Of a stretch of DNA of 64,000 nt, positions 52,331 through 61,221 are shown in pieces. The notes under the pieces were generated by a model. It made no database searches, had not been told where the DNA came from, and worked only from the letters and a program-made list of their open reading frames with translations. Made by a program: the position numbers and the translations under genes. Source of the stretch: Microbacterium sp. MYb62. GTDB taxonomy: Bacteria > Actinomycetota > Actinomycetes > Actinomycetales > Microbacteriaceae. Numbering within the stretch: the first letter of the stretch is position 1; each line of letters starts with the position of its first letter. The stretch lies in the NCBI RefSeq assembly GCF_002979475.1, contig NZ_PCOY01000004.1, positions 168,686 to 232,685 on the forward strand, given 5' to 3'.

Positions 52331-53236
52331 TCACCAGACCGACAGGTCGATCCCGTCGGCGGTGAACGACACGTCGCCGCGCAGGGTCCACGAGTCCGTC
52401 CGGTAGGTGGTCGTGCGGGCTTCGCCGTCCTGGCCGGTCCCGGTGACCGTGGACACGAGCACGCCGCCCTCCGCCGTGAAGCCCGTCGGTGTCAGCGCGA
52501 TCGTGGGCACGGCGTCGATGCGGTAGCGGATGCCGGTGACCTCGCGGAACTCCGTGCCCCACGGGATGCGGATGCCGCACCCGTCGGGAGCATCGGCGGC
52601 GGGCGCGGTACAGGCGTCGAGGCGCTCGTCGAGCTGGGACTGCGCGGCCGCGGTCGCCTCCGGGCGCAACGCGGCCTCGATCGCAGCCGCGGCGTTGTCG
52701 CCGGGCAGCACCTGCACGGTGCTGCCGCCGGAGAGCAGCGACGCCGGTGCCGCGGCGATCGCGTAGGTCGCGGGCAGCAGTGCGAGCTTCTCCCGGGCGG
52801 GCATCGCGATCTCGCCGATCCCGACGTCGGAGCCGATCGTCGAATCGACGGTCAGGGTGCCGAGCCCTGAGCCGTCGACCGTCCAACGGCCCTCGACAGG
52901 AGTCAGCGTCAGCTGTGCCGTGCGCCTCTCATCCTCGAGCAGGAAGGCGATGTCGACGGTGGCGGTGGTCGCGTCCGGGTCCTCTCGCACAGCCGTCACC
53001 GCCGCATCCTCGATCAGCGCGGTCGCTGCGGTGAAGGCGTCGAGCGCGGGTGCGGTGACGGCGATCCCGGTCGCCGTCACCGCATCGGCGTCGCCGGACT
53101 CCAGGGCGTGCAGATAGTCACGTGCCGCCTGCTCTGGTGTAGGAGGCCGCATCGTCAGCTGCCAGAGCCACAGTCCGGCGGCGATCACGACGACACCCGC
53201 GACACCGCCGACCAGCCACCACGCGCGCCTGCTCAT
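52331..53236 (-). CDS. Membrane-anchored protein of unknown function
   Basis: A 301-residue protein. One membrane helix near 5-28 (AWWLVGGVAGVVVIAAGLWLWQL) is followed by an extracellular region of two NTF2-like/DUF4878-type parts (PTPEQAARDYLHALESGDADAVTATG and VEGRWTVDGSGLGTLTV), with a single cysteine pair (DACTAP, DGCGIR) that may form a disulphide. I do not recognise a function. The start ATG overlaps the YcaQ-type gene stop (ATGA), so the two are coupled. Its stop lies 3 bases past the lemA repeat and converges on lemA. Confidence 0.78.
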   Translation of the reverse strand: MSRRAWWLVGGVAGVVVIAAGLWLWQLTMRPPTPEQAARDYLHALESGDADAVTATGIAVTAPALDAFTAATALIEDAAVTAVREDPDATTATVDIAFLLEDERRTAQLTLTPVEGRWTVDGSGLGTLTVDSTIGSDVGIGEIAMPAREKLALLPATYAIAAAPASLLSGGSTVQVLPGDNAAAAIEAALRPEATAAAQSQLDERLDACTAPAADAPDGCGIRIPWGTEFREVTGIRYRIDAVPTIALTPTGFTAEGGVLVSTVTGTGQDGEARTTTYRTDSWTLRGDVSFTADGIDLSVW

Positions 53237-54495
53237 GCCGGATGCTCTCGCGCATGGACGTGTCGCCGCACCGACGGGTCGGGCCCGCCGCCCCTCAGCG
53301 CCGTATGCAGTGCTTCGGTGGCATCGCCCCAGCCCGACACCGAGACGTGCTCCAGCCCCTGCCACGTCGCGGCGAGCGTCAGCTCCGCCGCAATCCGCTC
53401 GGCGTCCCCGGGGCGGGCTTGCGGCTCCCACCATGCGGACTGCACCTGCAATGTGGAGGTGGCACGGTCGGCCTTGAGGTCGACCCGTGCGACGATGCGG
53501 TCCCCGACGAGGACCGGCAGCGAGTAGTAGCCGTACCTGCGCTTCTCGGCGGGCACGTAGATCTCGATGCGGTAGTCGAGATCGAACACGCGCAGCGCCC
53601 GCTCCCGGAACCACACGACCGGATCGAAAGGGGTCAGCACAGCCGCGGCCTCGATCTTCCGGGGCAGGACGGCATCCCGGTGCCGCCAGGCGGGGAGCGG
53701 GCGACCGCCGCGCTCCCATCCGCGCACCTGCACGGACTGCAGCTCGCCCGTGTCGACGAGCTCGGCGATCGATCGGGCGACCGCGGCCCGATCGCGGATC
53801 CGGTAGTAGTCGGCGAGATCGGACTGCGTCGCGACGCCGCTGGAGCGGGCCGCACGACGCGTCAACTCGAGGATCGCATCGCTGCGCGAGATCTGCTGCG
53901 AGCGGATGTCGTCGGGGATGACGTGTTCGGCCAGCGCATACGTGCGCTCGAAGCCCCTGCGTCCGCTGACGGCCACATCTCCCGTGCGCCAGAGATGCTC
54001 GAGTGCGAGCTTCACCTCGTCCCAGTCCCACCATGTTCCGCGCTCCCGTGGCGCGTCGGCGCGGAGGTCGGCGGGGCGGAGAGGGCCGCGGGCGCGCAGC
54101 TCGTCCTGCACCCACTGCACCGTCCGCGCGTTGCTGCTCATCCACGAGTCCTCGCCCGCCCACCGTCGCCGGAAGTCCTCCATGCGGAACCGCCAGAGCG
54201 GCCAGTCCTCGATCGGGATGAAAGTCGCCTCGTGCGCGAGGTACTCCACATAGTGCGTCGTGCGCGACAGGAAGACCCGGTCGAGGAGCGCGGGCTCGTA
54301 GACCCCGAGGCGGGAGAAGAGCGGCAGGTAGTGCGAGCGCGCGAAGACGTTCACCGAGTCGATCTGGAGCACGCCGAGGCGGTCCATCACGCGGTGCACC
54401 TGGCGTGCGGACACGGAGCCCGGCCGCGCGCGGGAGAACCCCTGAGCAGCCAGGGCGATACGACGTGCCTGGGTGGGGCTGAGGGTTTCCGTCAC
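53233..54495 (-). CDS. YcaQ/AlkX-type DNA glycosylase (HTH_42)
   Basis: A 420-residue winged-helix protein of the HTH_42 (YcaQ/AlkZ) family, whose members remove bulky or cross-linked bases. The N-terminal winged helix carries GVLQIDSVNVFARSHYLPLFSRLG; the catalytic Q-x-D is Gln44-Ile-Asp46, which fits YcaQ (interstrand-crosslink unhooking) rather than the Q-x-Q of AlkZ. Later blocks include DWDEVKLALEHLWRTGDVAVSGR and RYGYYSLPVLVGDRIVARVDLKADR. TAGCCT is six bases before the GTG. It could guard against a DNA-damaging compound; that is family inference. Confidence 0.86.
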   Translation of the reverse strand: MTETLSPTQARRIALAAQGFSRARPGSVSARQVHRVMDRLGVLQIDSVNVFARSHYLPLFSRLGVYEPALLDRVFLSRTTHYVEYLAHEATFIPIEDWPLWRFRMEDFRRRWAGEDSWMSSNARTVQWVQDELRARGPLRPADLRADAPRERGTWWDWDEVKLALEHLWRTGDVAVSGRRGFERTYALAEHVIPDDIRSQQISRSDAILELTRRAARSSGVATQSDLADYYRIRDRAAVARSIAELVDTGELQSVQVRGWERGGRPLPAWRHRDAVLPRKIEAAAVLTPFDPVVWFRERALRVFDLDYRIEIYVPAEKRRYGYYSLPVLVGDRIVARVDLKADRATSTLQVQSAWWEPQARPGDAERIAAELTLAATWQGLEHVSVSGWGDATEALHTALRGGGPDPSVRRHVHAREHPA

Positions 54496-54501
54496 GTCGT
54501 C

Positions 54502-54507
54502 AGGCTA
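54502..54507 (-). promoter_or_regulatory. -10 box for the YcaQ-type gene
   Basis: TAGCCT, six bases before the GTG at 54495. Confidence 0.55.
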
Positions 54508-54531
54508 TCGCCGGGTGCCGACATCGCGCCC

Positions 54532-54569
54532 GGATGCGGAAGGATGCCGAAGGATGCCGAAGGATGCGT
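54532..54569. repeat. Four tandem copies of a 10-bp unit
   Basis: GGATGCGGAA, GGATGCCGAA, GGATGCCGAA and GGATGCGT follow each other between the divergent YcaQ and AI-2E genes, in the middle of the shared promoter region. Confidence 0.85.
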
Positions 54570-54591
54570 CGAACGGCATACGGCATGACCG

Positions 54592-54597
54592 TAGACT
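54592..54597 (+). promoter_or_regulatory. -10 box for the AI-2E-type gene
   Basis: TAGACT, six bases before the ATG at 54604. Confidence 0.55.
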
Positions 54598-54603
54598 TGG
54601 GCG

Positions 54604-55800
54604 ATGAGCGAGGACCAGCGACACCGGCTGCGAGATCTCTTCCGTCCGCGCCCGGTCTCCACCGACCGCACCGTGACGACCGAGGCCGATGAGGCGGTGC
54701 CCCTGCCACTGCGGATCACCGCGGGCTATGCCTGGCGGCTGCTGCTGATCGCCGCGGCGATCGGTGTCTTCATCTGGCTCGTGATGCTGCTCAAGCTCCT
54801 GGTCATCCCCTTGATGGTCGGCATCCTCATCACGGCCCTGCTGTGGCCGGCATTCTCCTGGATGCTGCGGCGCGGTCTCCCGCGCTGGCTCGCGATCGCG
54901 ATCTCGCTGATCGGCACGGCGGCCATCGTGACCGGTCTGCTGTGGCTGGTCGTCTGGCAGGTCCGTGCCCAGCTGCCGGACGTGCAGAAGAGCACGGCCG
55001 AGGCTTTCGATCAGTTCCAGGTCTGGCTCCATGAGGGTCCGTTGCATCTGTCCGACTCCCAGATCGCCGACTATCTCCAACAGGGCCTCGACTTCCTCAA
55101 CGAGCAGACGCAGGCGCTCTGGACGGGCGCGTTGGCCATCGGAACGACCGTGGGACACGTCGCCACCGGCGCGCTGCTGTCGCTGTTCATCCTCATCTGC
55201 CTGCTCGCCGACGGTGCCGGCATCTGGCGCTGGACGCTCAAGATCTTCCCGCGCACCTCCCGCCCGGCCGTGGACGGTGCCGCTCGCAACGGCTGGACCA
55301 CGGTCGTGAACTACGCGCGGACCCAGATGTTCGTGGCGACCATCGACGCCATCGGCATCGGACTCGGCGCCTTCCTCCTCCAGGTGCCCCTCGCGCTCCC
55401 GGTCGCCGTGCTGGTGTTCCTCGGCTCGTTCATCCCGATCGTGGGTGCCGTCGTGACCGGCGCCGTCGCCGTCTTCCTCGCTCTCGTCTACAACGGCCCC
55501 TGGATCGCTCTGTGGATGCTGGTGGTCGTGCTGGCCGTGCAGCAGATCGAGGGCCACATCCTGCAGCCGATCATGATGGGCTCGGCGGTCAAGGTGCACC
55601 CGCTCGCCGTCGTCCTCGTGGTGGCCGGAGGCGCGATGATCGCCGGCATCCCCGGAGCCCTCTTCGCCGTACCGCTGGCGGCGTTCGTGAACGTCGCGGC
55701 AGTGACCATCAGCTCGGGATCCTGGCGCACCGGCGCCGGGCCGAGCGGAGACCTAATCTGGAGCACAGTTCCGCGCGAGCGGAGACGGAGGAATCGATGA
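54604..55800 (+). CDS. AI-2E-family (PerM/YdiK) transporter
   Basis: A 398-residue membrane protein of the AI-2 exporter-like family, with about seven helices. Pairs of helices (LLKLLVIPLMVGILITALLWP and WLAIAISLIGTAAIVTGLLWLVVW) precede the soluble loop, and the conserved core GSFIPIVGAVVTGAVAVFLAL, QQIEGHILQPIMMGSAVKVHPLAVV and GIPGALFAVPLAAFVNV closes the protein. Members export small molecules or ions; real AI-2 transport is not proven for most. It overlaps ilvA by ATGA. A TAATCT at 55754-55759 inside its 3' end could be an internal promoter for ilvA. Confidence 0.86.
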   Translation: MSEDQRHRLRDLFRPRPVSTDRTVTTEADEAVPLPLRITAGYAWRLLLIAAAIGVFIWLVMLLKLLVIPLMVGILITALLWPAFSWMLRRGLPRWLAIAISLIGTAAIVTGLLWLVVWQVRAQLPDVQKSTAEAFDQFQVWLHEGPLHLSDSQIADYLQQGLDFLNEQTQALWTGALAIGTTVGHVATGALLSLFILICLLADGAGIWRWTLKIFPRTSRPAVDGAARNGWTTVVNYARTQMFVATIDAIGIGLGAFLLQVPLALPVAVLVFLGSFIPIVGAVVTGAVAVFLALVYNGPWIALWMLVVVLAVQQIEGHILQPIMMGSAVKVHPLAVVLVVAGGAMIAGIPGALFAVPLAAFVNVAAVTISSGSWRTGAGPSGDLIWSTVPRERRRRNR

Positions 55801-57026
55801 GCGCAGTCCCCAGCCTGACCGAGTTCGAGCACGCAGCTCAGAGTCTGGCTGAGGTGATTTCGCACACGCCGACGCTGCCGTCGCGAGCCCTCTCCGACAT
55901 TCTCGGGGCTCCCGTCGTGCTGAAGATGGAGAATCTTCAGCGCACGGGATCCTTCAAGATCAGAGGAGCGGCCTACCGGCTGTCGAAGCTGAGCGCCGAG
56001 GAGCGTTCCCGCGGCGTCGTCGCCGCGTCCGCCGGCAACCACGCGCAGGGTGTGGCTCTGGCGGCGCAGGCACTCGGCATCCCCGCCACGATCTTCATGC
56101 CGCTGGGGGTGCCGGTCCCCAAGCTGCTCGCCACGCGCGGCTACGGTGCGGAGGTCGTGCTGGAAGGGGAGACGGTGGCGACCTCGCTGCGTCTCGCGGC
56201 CGAGTTCTCCGAGCGCACCGGCGCCGTGCTGATCCATCCCTTCGATCACCGCGACGTCGTCATCGGGCAGGGGACACTCGGCCTCGAGCTCCTGGAGGAC
56301 GCTCCCGACGTCGACACGGTCGTGCTCGGCATCGGCGGTGGCGGCCTCATCGCGGGCGTCGCGGCGGCCGTCAAGGCGCGCGCCGCCGAACTCGGACGCA
56401 CCGTCCGCATCATCGGCGTGCAGGCGGAGAACGCCGCGGCGATGCCGCCGTCGCTCGCAGCCGGTGAGCCGGTCGACATCGTCACGCGTCCGACCATCGC
56501 CGACGGCATCCTGGTGGCGCGCCCCGGCGCCATCCCCTTCGACATCATCAAGGATCTCGTCGACGAGGTCGTCACCGTCTCGGACGACGACCTGGCGCGG
56601 GCGATCCTCATCCTCCTGGAGCAGGCGAAGGTCGTCGTGGAACCCGCCGGTGCTGCCGGTGTGGCCGCGATCCTCTCCGGCAAGGTCTCGGCATCGGGAA
56701 CGACGATGGCCGTGCTGTCGGGCGGCAACATCGATCCGCTCCTGCTGCAGCGCGTGGTCTCGCACGGGCTCGCGGCGTCCGGCCGCTATCTCACGATCCG
56801 CATCCCGCTGCCCGATCGTCCCGGTCAGCTGGCGCGCGTGTCCGAGCTCATCGCCGAGGCCGGTGCGAACGTGATCGAGGCGATGCACACCCGGCACGGT
56901 CACGGGCTCCAGATCAGCGAGGTCATCCTCGAACTCAGCGTCGAGACGCGTGGTCCGGAGCACTCGGAGCACACGCTCGATACGCTGCGCCGCGCCGGCT
57001 TCGAGCCCATCCTCGTCCCGGATTGA
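55797..57026 (+). CDS. ilvA: Threonine ammonia-lyase
   Basis: A 409-residue PLP enzyme that turns threonine into 2-oxobutyrate, the first step of isoleucine synthesis or threonine breakdown. PLP lysine in GSFKIRGAAYRL, SAGNHAQGVALAA, the GIGGGGLIAGVAAAVKA phosphate loop and VEPAGAAGVAA are all present. Only one C-terminal ACT domain follows (YLTIRIPLPDRPGQLARVSELIAEAGANVIEA), shorter than the E. coli biosynthetic form. GGAGG precedes the ATG. A hairpin ends the gene. Confidence 0.93.
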   Translation: MSAVPSLTEFEHAAQSLAEVISHTPTLPSRALSDILGAPVVLKMENLQRTGSFKIRGAAYRLSKLSAEERSRGVVAASAGNHAQGVALAAQALGIPATIFMPLGVPVPKLLATRGYGAEVVLEGETVATSLRLAAEFSERTGAVLIHPFDHRDVVIGQGTLGLELLEDAPDVDTVVLGIGGGGLIAGVAAAVKARAAELGRTVRIIGVQAENAAAMPPSLAAGEPVDIVTRPTIADGILVARPGAIPFDIIKDLVDEVVTVSDDDLARAILILLEQAKVVVEPAGAAGVAAILSGKVSASGTTMAVLSGGNIDPLLLQRVVSHGLAASGRYLTIRIPLPDRPGQLARVSELIAEAGANVIEAMHTRHGHGLQISEVILELSVETRGPEHSEHTLDTLRRAGFEPILVPD

Positions 57027-57048
57027 TCGGCACACCTCGTGCAGACGA

Positions 57049-57084
57049 GAGCGCCCCGGCATCCGTGTGGATGCCGGGGCGTTC
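57049..57084. terminator. Bidirectional terminator between ilvA and greA
   Basis: 16-base arms (57049-57064 and 57069-57084) with one mismatch around a GTGT loop; the genes are convergent. Confidence 0.8.
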
Positions 57085-57098
57085 TGCGCTGCGGGCGA

Positions 57099-57587
57099 CT
57101 AGCCCGTGTAGGTCTCGACCTTGACGATCTCGACGCTGATCGAGCGGCCGTTGGGGGCCTCGTACGACGACTTCTCGCCGACCTTGAGGCCGAGGATGGC
57201 CTGGCCGAGCGGGCTGGCCTCGCTGTAGACGTCGAGATCGCTGCCGGCAGCGATCTCGCGGCTGCCCAGGAGGAAGACCTCTTCGCCACCGGCGACGACG
57301 GCGGTGACCACGGTTCCGGGCTCGACGATGCCCCGGCTGGCCGGAGCCTCGCCGACCTTGGCCGTCTTCAGCAGGCCCTCGAGCGTGCGGATGCGCGCCT
57401 CCTGCTTGCCCTGCTCGTCCTTCGCGGCGTGATATCCGCCGTTCTCCTTGAGGTCGCCCTCTTCGCGAGCCGCCTCGATGCGCTTGGCGATCTCGTCGCG
57501 GCCGAAGGTGGACAGGTGCTCCAGCTCGGCGACGAGCCGGTCATACGCTTCCTGCGTGAGGAAGGGAACCTGAGCATCGGTGGACAT
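57099..57587 (-). CDS. greA: Transcription elongation factor GreA
   Basis: A 162-residue GreA that rescues backtracked RNA polymerase by stimulating transcript cleavage. The N-terminal coiled coil (LTQEAYDRLVAELEHLSTFGRDEIAKRIEAAREEGDLKENGGYHAAKDEQGKQEARI) carries the acidic tip GDLKEN, and the C-terminal FKBP-like domain ends with SPLGQAILGLKVGEKSSYEAPNGRSISVEIVKVE. AAGGAG lies before the ATG at 57587. The DUF4307 gene is upstream on the same strand, with a hairpin between. Confidence 0.94.
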   Translation of the reverse strand: MSTDAQVPFLTQEAYDRLVAELEHLSTFGRDEIAKRIEAAREEGDLKENGGYHAAKDEQGKQEARIRTLEGLLKTAKVGEAPASRGIVEPGTVVTAVVAGGEEVFLLGSREIAAGSDLDVYSEASPLGQAILGLKVGEKSSYEAPNGRSISVEIVKVETYTG

Positions 57588-57640
57588 GACGAAGCTCCTT
57601 CTTTCGGGATCCCTCCGGCATGCTGCGGGGGATATGCCAA

Positions 57641-57667
57641 GACGCCCCGGCACGGTGCCGGGGCGTC
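57641..57667 (-). terminator. Terminator of the DUF4307 gene
   Basis: A perfect 13-bp stem, GACGCCCCGGCAC with GTGCCGGGGCGTC, with almost no loop. It lies between the DUF4307 stop and the greA leader. Confidence 0.75.
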
Positions 57668-57685
57668 GTCTTGTCTGGCACGAGT

Positions 57686-58072
57686 CTAGGCGACCCAGCA
57701 GGTGTTCACCAAACCTGTCGTCGCCGCGGCGACCGTCGGGATGGAGACCGAACGGGCCTGTGAGTGGCTCTCTCCGGCCTCGATCTCGACGATCTTCCAG
57801 CCGACGACTCCGAACTCCTCGTCGAGCGCTTCCACGGCGCACACGACGTCCTTGCCCTGCACCCCGGTGACCTGGAATGTGATGTTCACGGAGTGCTCGT
57901 CGACGAGCTCGAAGCCCAGATCATCCGCATCGACCGATGCCATCGACTGGGCGACGGTCATCCAGCTGAAGGCGCCGACGAGGAGGAGCGCGACGGCGCC
58001 GCCGATGATCCACGGCATCCGGCGCCGTCGGGTTCGGCCATAGCGTTCGTCGAGCTGTTGCGCGGTCGTCAC
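57686..58072 (-). CDS. DUF4307 protein
   Basis: A 128-residue single-pass membrane protein of the DUF4307 family: a basic start (ERYGRTRRRRMPW), one helix (IIGGAVALLLVGAFSWMTV), then an outer beta-sandwich domain (FELVDEHSVNITFQVTGVQGKDVVCAVEALDEEFGVVGWKIVEI) ending TTGLVNTCWVA. The two cysteines may form a disulphide. Actinobacterial genomes often keep it next to greA. Function unknown. Confidence 0.86.
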   Translation of the reverse strand: MTTAQQLDERYGRTRRRRMPWIIGGAVALLLVGAFSWMTVAQSMASVDADDLGFELVDEHSVNITFQVTGVQGKDVVCAVEALDEEFGVVGWKIVEIEAGESHSQARSVSIPTVAAATTGLVNTCWVA

Positions 58073-58140
58073 AGGTGGGTCTTCCCGGTCGTTAGGCTGG
58101 TGTTACCAGGTTATGCGACCTGCGTACGAAAGGTCGATTC

Positions 58141-58434
58141 ATGCTCGCTCTGACCGAGACCCCGATGCCGACGCCCAGCATGACGGTCGATCCGGTCTCC
58201 GTGACCCCGGGGTTCGTCGGTTTCGCTGTGATCGTCGTCATCGTGATCGCGGTCATCCTGCTGATCTGGGACATGAACCGCCGCATCCGCCGAGTCCGGT
58301 ACCGCGAAGAGGTGCGCGAAGAGCTCGACGCCGAGGAGGCCGCGCGCGCCGAGGGAGACGCGGCCGCTCCTGGGACGAGTGCGCCGACGTCCGACGGCAC
58401 GGGCGCTTCCGACGACGACACCCCTGCGCGCTGA
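58141..58434 (+). CDS. Small single-pass membrane protein
   Basis: A 97-residue protein: a Thr/Pro-rich outer start (TETPMPTPSMTVDPVSVTPG), one helix (FVGFAVIVVIVIAVILLIW), then a basic and acidic inner tail (DMNRRIRRVRYREEVREELDAEEAARAEG) likely to form a short coiled coil. GAAAGG precedes the ATG. Not recognised; conserved position beside DUF4307 suggests an envelope role, but that is only context. Confidence 0.72.
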   Translation: MLALTETPMPTPSMTVDPVSVTPGFVGFAVIVVIVIAVILLIWDMNRRIRRVRYREEVREELDAEEAARAEGDAAAPGTSAPTSDGTGASDDDTPAR

Positions 58435-58441
58435 CGGGTCG

Positions 58442-59173
58442 TTACGGCGCGCCCAGGGAGGGCGACAGCGGTGCCAGAGCGATGAGCAGGCATGCCGTCC
58501 AGTGGCACAGGAACGCGAGCACCGTGCACACGTGGAAGATCTCGTGGAACCCGAAGTGGCCCGGCCACGGGTTCGGCTTCTTGAGGGCGTAGACGATGGC
58601 GCCTCCCGTGTAGAGGAGCCCGCCGACGATCACCAGCACCATCATCGCGAAGTTCGCGTTCATGAGGTCGACGATGTACATCACGGCCGCCCAGCCGAGA
58701 AGCAGATAGAGCGCGACGTACAGCCAGCGTGGCGCGTGGATCCAGAACACGCGGAAGAGGATGCCCACCAGTGTGCCTCCCCAGACCAGGCACAGGAGCA
58801 GCACGCCCTTCTCCGGAGGGAGTGCCAGGACGGCCAGGGGTGTGTACGTGCCGGCGATGAGCAGCAGGATGTTGGCGTGGTCGATGCGCTTGAGCAGCAC
58901 CCGCACCTTCGGCTGCCAGTCGAAGCGGTGGTAGAGCGCGGAATTGCCGAAGAGCAGCATCGACGTGAGCATGAACACCGCGGAAGCCCATTTCGCCGCG
59001 GCGCCTTCGGCGGCGACGATCAGCACGACGCCGGCGATGATCGCCACAGGGAACGTGCCCGCGTGGATCCAGCCCCGCCAGGTCGGCTTGATGTCGACCG
59101 CAGCGTCCGCCGCCGCAGCCTCGAGCAGCGGCAGCTGGGGAACGTCGGGACCGGAGGGCTCGGGAGTGCTCAC
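58442..59173 (-). CDS. Hemolysin III / PAQR-family membrane protein
   Basis: A 243-residue, seven-helix PAQR protein. The zinc-site motifs are in place: MLLFGNSALYHRFDW with Ser and His, RIDHANILLLIAGTYTPLAVL with Asp, and the last pair HEIFHVCTVLAFLCHW with two histidines. PAQR proteins are thought to be ceramidase-like hydrolases; the hemolysin name is historical. TAGAGT is six bases before the GTG start. It converges on the small membrane gene. Confidence 0.88.
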   Translation of the reverse strand: MSTPEPSGPDVPQLPLLEAAAADAAVDIKPTWRGWIHAGTFPVAIIAGVVLIVAAEGAAAKWASAVFMLTSMLLFGNSALYHRFDWQPKVRVLLKRIDHANILLLIAGTYTPLAVLALPPEKGVLLLCLVWGGTLVGILFRVFWIHAPRWLYVALYLLLGWAAVMYIVDLMNANFAMMVLVIVGGLLYTGGAIVYALKKPNPWPGHFGFHEIFHVCTVLAFLCHWTACLLIALAPLSPSLGAP

Positions 59174-59179
59174 GTGCTC

Positions 59180-59185
59180 ACTCTA
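59180..59185 (-). promoter_or_regulatory. -10 box for the PAQR gene
   Basis: TAGAGT, six bases before the GTG at 59173. Confidence 0.55.
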
Positions 59186-59254
59186 AGCGGATGCGCATAC
59201 CGCGTGAGGCACATATCTCAGCGTCCGCACAAGGCGGCGGAAGGTGCGACAGGG

Positions 59255-59260
59255 TAGCGT
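59255..59260 (+). promoter_or_regulatory. -10 box for uppS
   Basis: TAGCGT, six bases before the GTG at 59267; it favours that GTG over the ATG right after it. Confidence 0.55.
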
Positions 59261-59266
59261 GGGTGG

Positions 59267-60049
59267 GTGATGTCACGCGAGAGCCAGGGGCGAGGGCCGC
59301 TGTATCGGCTCTACACGAACCGGCTGCGTCGCCACCTCGATCCCGCGTCCGTGCCGCATCACGTCGCGATGATGATCGACGGCAACCGTCGTTGGGCACG
59401 CCAGCTCGGACTCGACACCCCGGCGGAGGGACACCGCGCGGGTGCGGCGAAGATGCGCGAGTTCCTGGGCTGGTGCGATGAGCTCGGCGTTCGAGTGGTG
59501 TCGCTGTATCTCCTCTCCAGCGACAACCTCCGAAAGCGCGACTCCGGCGAGCTGGCCGACCTCATCGAGATCATCGCCGAGCTCGCCGAGGCGCTGTCGC
59601 AGGAGAGCAACTGGCGGGTCAAGCATGTCGGCCGCTCCGACATCCTGCCCACCGAGCTCGCCCGCGTGCTCGCCGACGCCGAGGAGCGGACGAAGGACCA
59701 TACCGGGCTGCACGTGAACCTCGCCGTCGGCTACGGCGGACGCAACGAGATCGTCGACGCCGTGCGGAGCATCATCACCAAGCACGAAGCGTCCGGCGGC
59801 ACGATGGAGGATCTCGCCGCGCACCTCACCCCCGAGATGATCGGGGAGCATCTCTACACCGGCGGGCAGCCCGATCCCGACCTCGTGATCCGCACGAGCG
59901 GCGAGCAGCGGCTCAGCGATTTCCTGCTCTGGCAGAGCGCCCACAGCGAGTTCTACTTCGTGGAGGCGCTGGGTCCCGACCTCCGCCAGGTGGACTTCCT
60001 CCGGGCGATCCGCGACTACGCCGACCGAGACCGACGCTTCGGCCGCTGA
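59267..60049 (+). CDS. uppS: Cis-prenyltransferase (undecaprenyl diphosphate synthase family)
   Basis: A 260-residue cis-prenyltransferase that builds polyprenyl diphosphate carriers for the cell wall. The catalytic Asp38 lies in MMIDGNRRWARQ, followed by SLYLLSSDNLRKR, LHVNLAVGYGGRNEIVDAV and DPDLVIRTSGEQRLSDFLLWQSAHSEFYFVE. Actinobacteria often hold two such enzymes, one short-chain and one long-chain; product length cannot be read. GTG start by the -10 position. Confidence 0.92.
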   Translation: MMSRESQGRGPLYRLYTNRLRRHLDPASVPHHVAMMIDGNRRWARQLGLDTPAEGHRAGAAKMREFLGWCDELGVRVVSLYLLSSDNLRKRDSGELADLIEIIAELAEALSQESNWRVKHVGRSDILPTELARVLADAEERTKDHTGLHVNLAVGYGGRNEIVDAVRSIITKHEASGGTMEDLAAHLTPEMIGEHLYTGGQPDPDLVIRTSGEQRLSDFLLWQSAHSEFYFVEALGPDLRQVDFLRAIRDYADRDRRFGR

Positions 60050-60090
60050 GTGGACACCTGGCGCGTGCGGCGCCGTGCCACAATGACGAA

Positions 60091-61221
60091 GTGAGCACTT
60101 TCCAGGACTATGTCGACACGTTCGACAACGAGTCCGGCTATCTGAACTGGGCGGCCTTCGGGCCGCTGTCGCCGTCCGTCCGCGAAGAGGTCTTCGCCGA
60201 CGCGGATCTTCTGGGCAGCGGACGGCCCTCCTCCCTCTCCCTCGTCGCGGAGCGCATCGGTCAGGCGCAGGAGCTCGTGGCGGAGATGCTCGGCGCGGAA
60301 GCCGATGACGTCACGCTGCAGCCGTCATCGACGAACGGCCTCATGCATGCGCTGTTCGGACTCTCCGGCGCGGTGATCGCGAGCACCGCCGAGTTCCCGA
60401 GCGTGAGCCTCACCGTGGAGCGGGCAGCCGCGGCATCCGACCGCGCGGTGACGCCGCGCTGGATCACACCCGACGACGGGCGGGTCACACCGGACGCGGT
60501 GATCGAGGTGCTCGACGACGAGGTCGTCGCGCTGGCCGTGAGTCACGTGGACTTCCGCACCGGGTATCGCGCGGACCTCGCCGCGTTGCGCGAGGCGATC
60601 GGCCCCGATCGTCTGCTCATCGTCGACACCGTGCAGTCGTTCGGAGTGGTCGACGTCGACTACACGGCCGCGGACGTCGTCGTCGGACACGGCTACAAGT
60701 GGCTGCGCGCGGGGCGAGGCAGCGCATTCGCCTGGTTCTCGCCGCGGGCGAGGGAGCGGATCTCCCCGGTGCTCTCGGGGATCACCGGGACGACGGCCAC
60801 CGACCTGTTCGTCGATGAGCTGCCGGCGCCCGCCCCCTCGGCCAGAGCATTCACCATCAGCCAGCCCGACACCCTCGCCGCCGGTCGGCTCGCGATCGGA
60901 GTCCGCGATATGCGCGATGCCGGTGTGGCCGCGATCGAGGAACGGCTCGCCGAACACGTCGACACCGTGATCGAGATCGCCGACCGACACGGCATCGAGG
61001 TGAGCTCCCCGCGCGAGCGCACGCAGCGCGCCGGCATCGTGGCTCTCGCGCCGGAGGAGCCTGCACGCCTCGCCGCCGCGCTCGCCAACGCCGGGATCGT
61101 CGTGACGGCGCGTGGCTCCTCGGTGCGGATCGCTCCGCACGCGGGGACGGATGCGGCGACCTTCGCTCTTCTCGATGACGCCTTGCACACGTTCGGCAAC
61201 GAGACGTTCATCAGCGTGTAA
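60091..61221 (+). CDS. Class V aminotransferase-fold PLP enzyme
   Basis: A 376-residue class V aminotransferase or cysteine-desulfurase-like enzyme. It starts with a typical lead ([24 protein letters not shown]), has the cofactor loop [15 protein letters not shown], the aspartate in [16 protein letters not shown] and the PLP lysine in [17 protein letters not shown] (near 205). The substrate is unknown; it may be a kynureninase- or isopenicillin-epimerase-like member. CACAAT six bases before the GTG fits the leaderless pattern weakly. Confidence 0.86.
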   Translation: MSTFQDYVDTFDNESGYLNWAAFGPLSPSVREEVFADADLLGSGRPSSLSLVAERIGQAQELVAEMLGAEADDVTLQPSSTNGLMHALFGLSGAVIASTAEFPSVSLTVERAAAASDRAVTPRWITPDDGRVTPDAVIEVLDDEVVALAVSHVDFRTGYRADLAALREAIGPDRLLIVDTVQSFGVVDVDYTAADVVVGHGYKWLRAGRGSAFAWFSPRARERISPVLSGITGTTATDLFVDELPAPAPSARAFTISQPDTLAAGRLAIGVRDMRDAGVAAIEERLAEHVDTVIEIADRHGIEVSSPRERTQRAGIVALAPEEPARLAAALANAGIVVTARGSSVRIAPHAGTDAATFALLDDALHTFGNETFISV

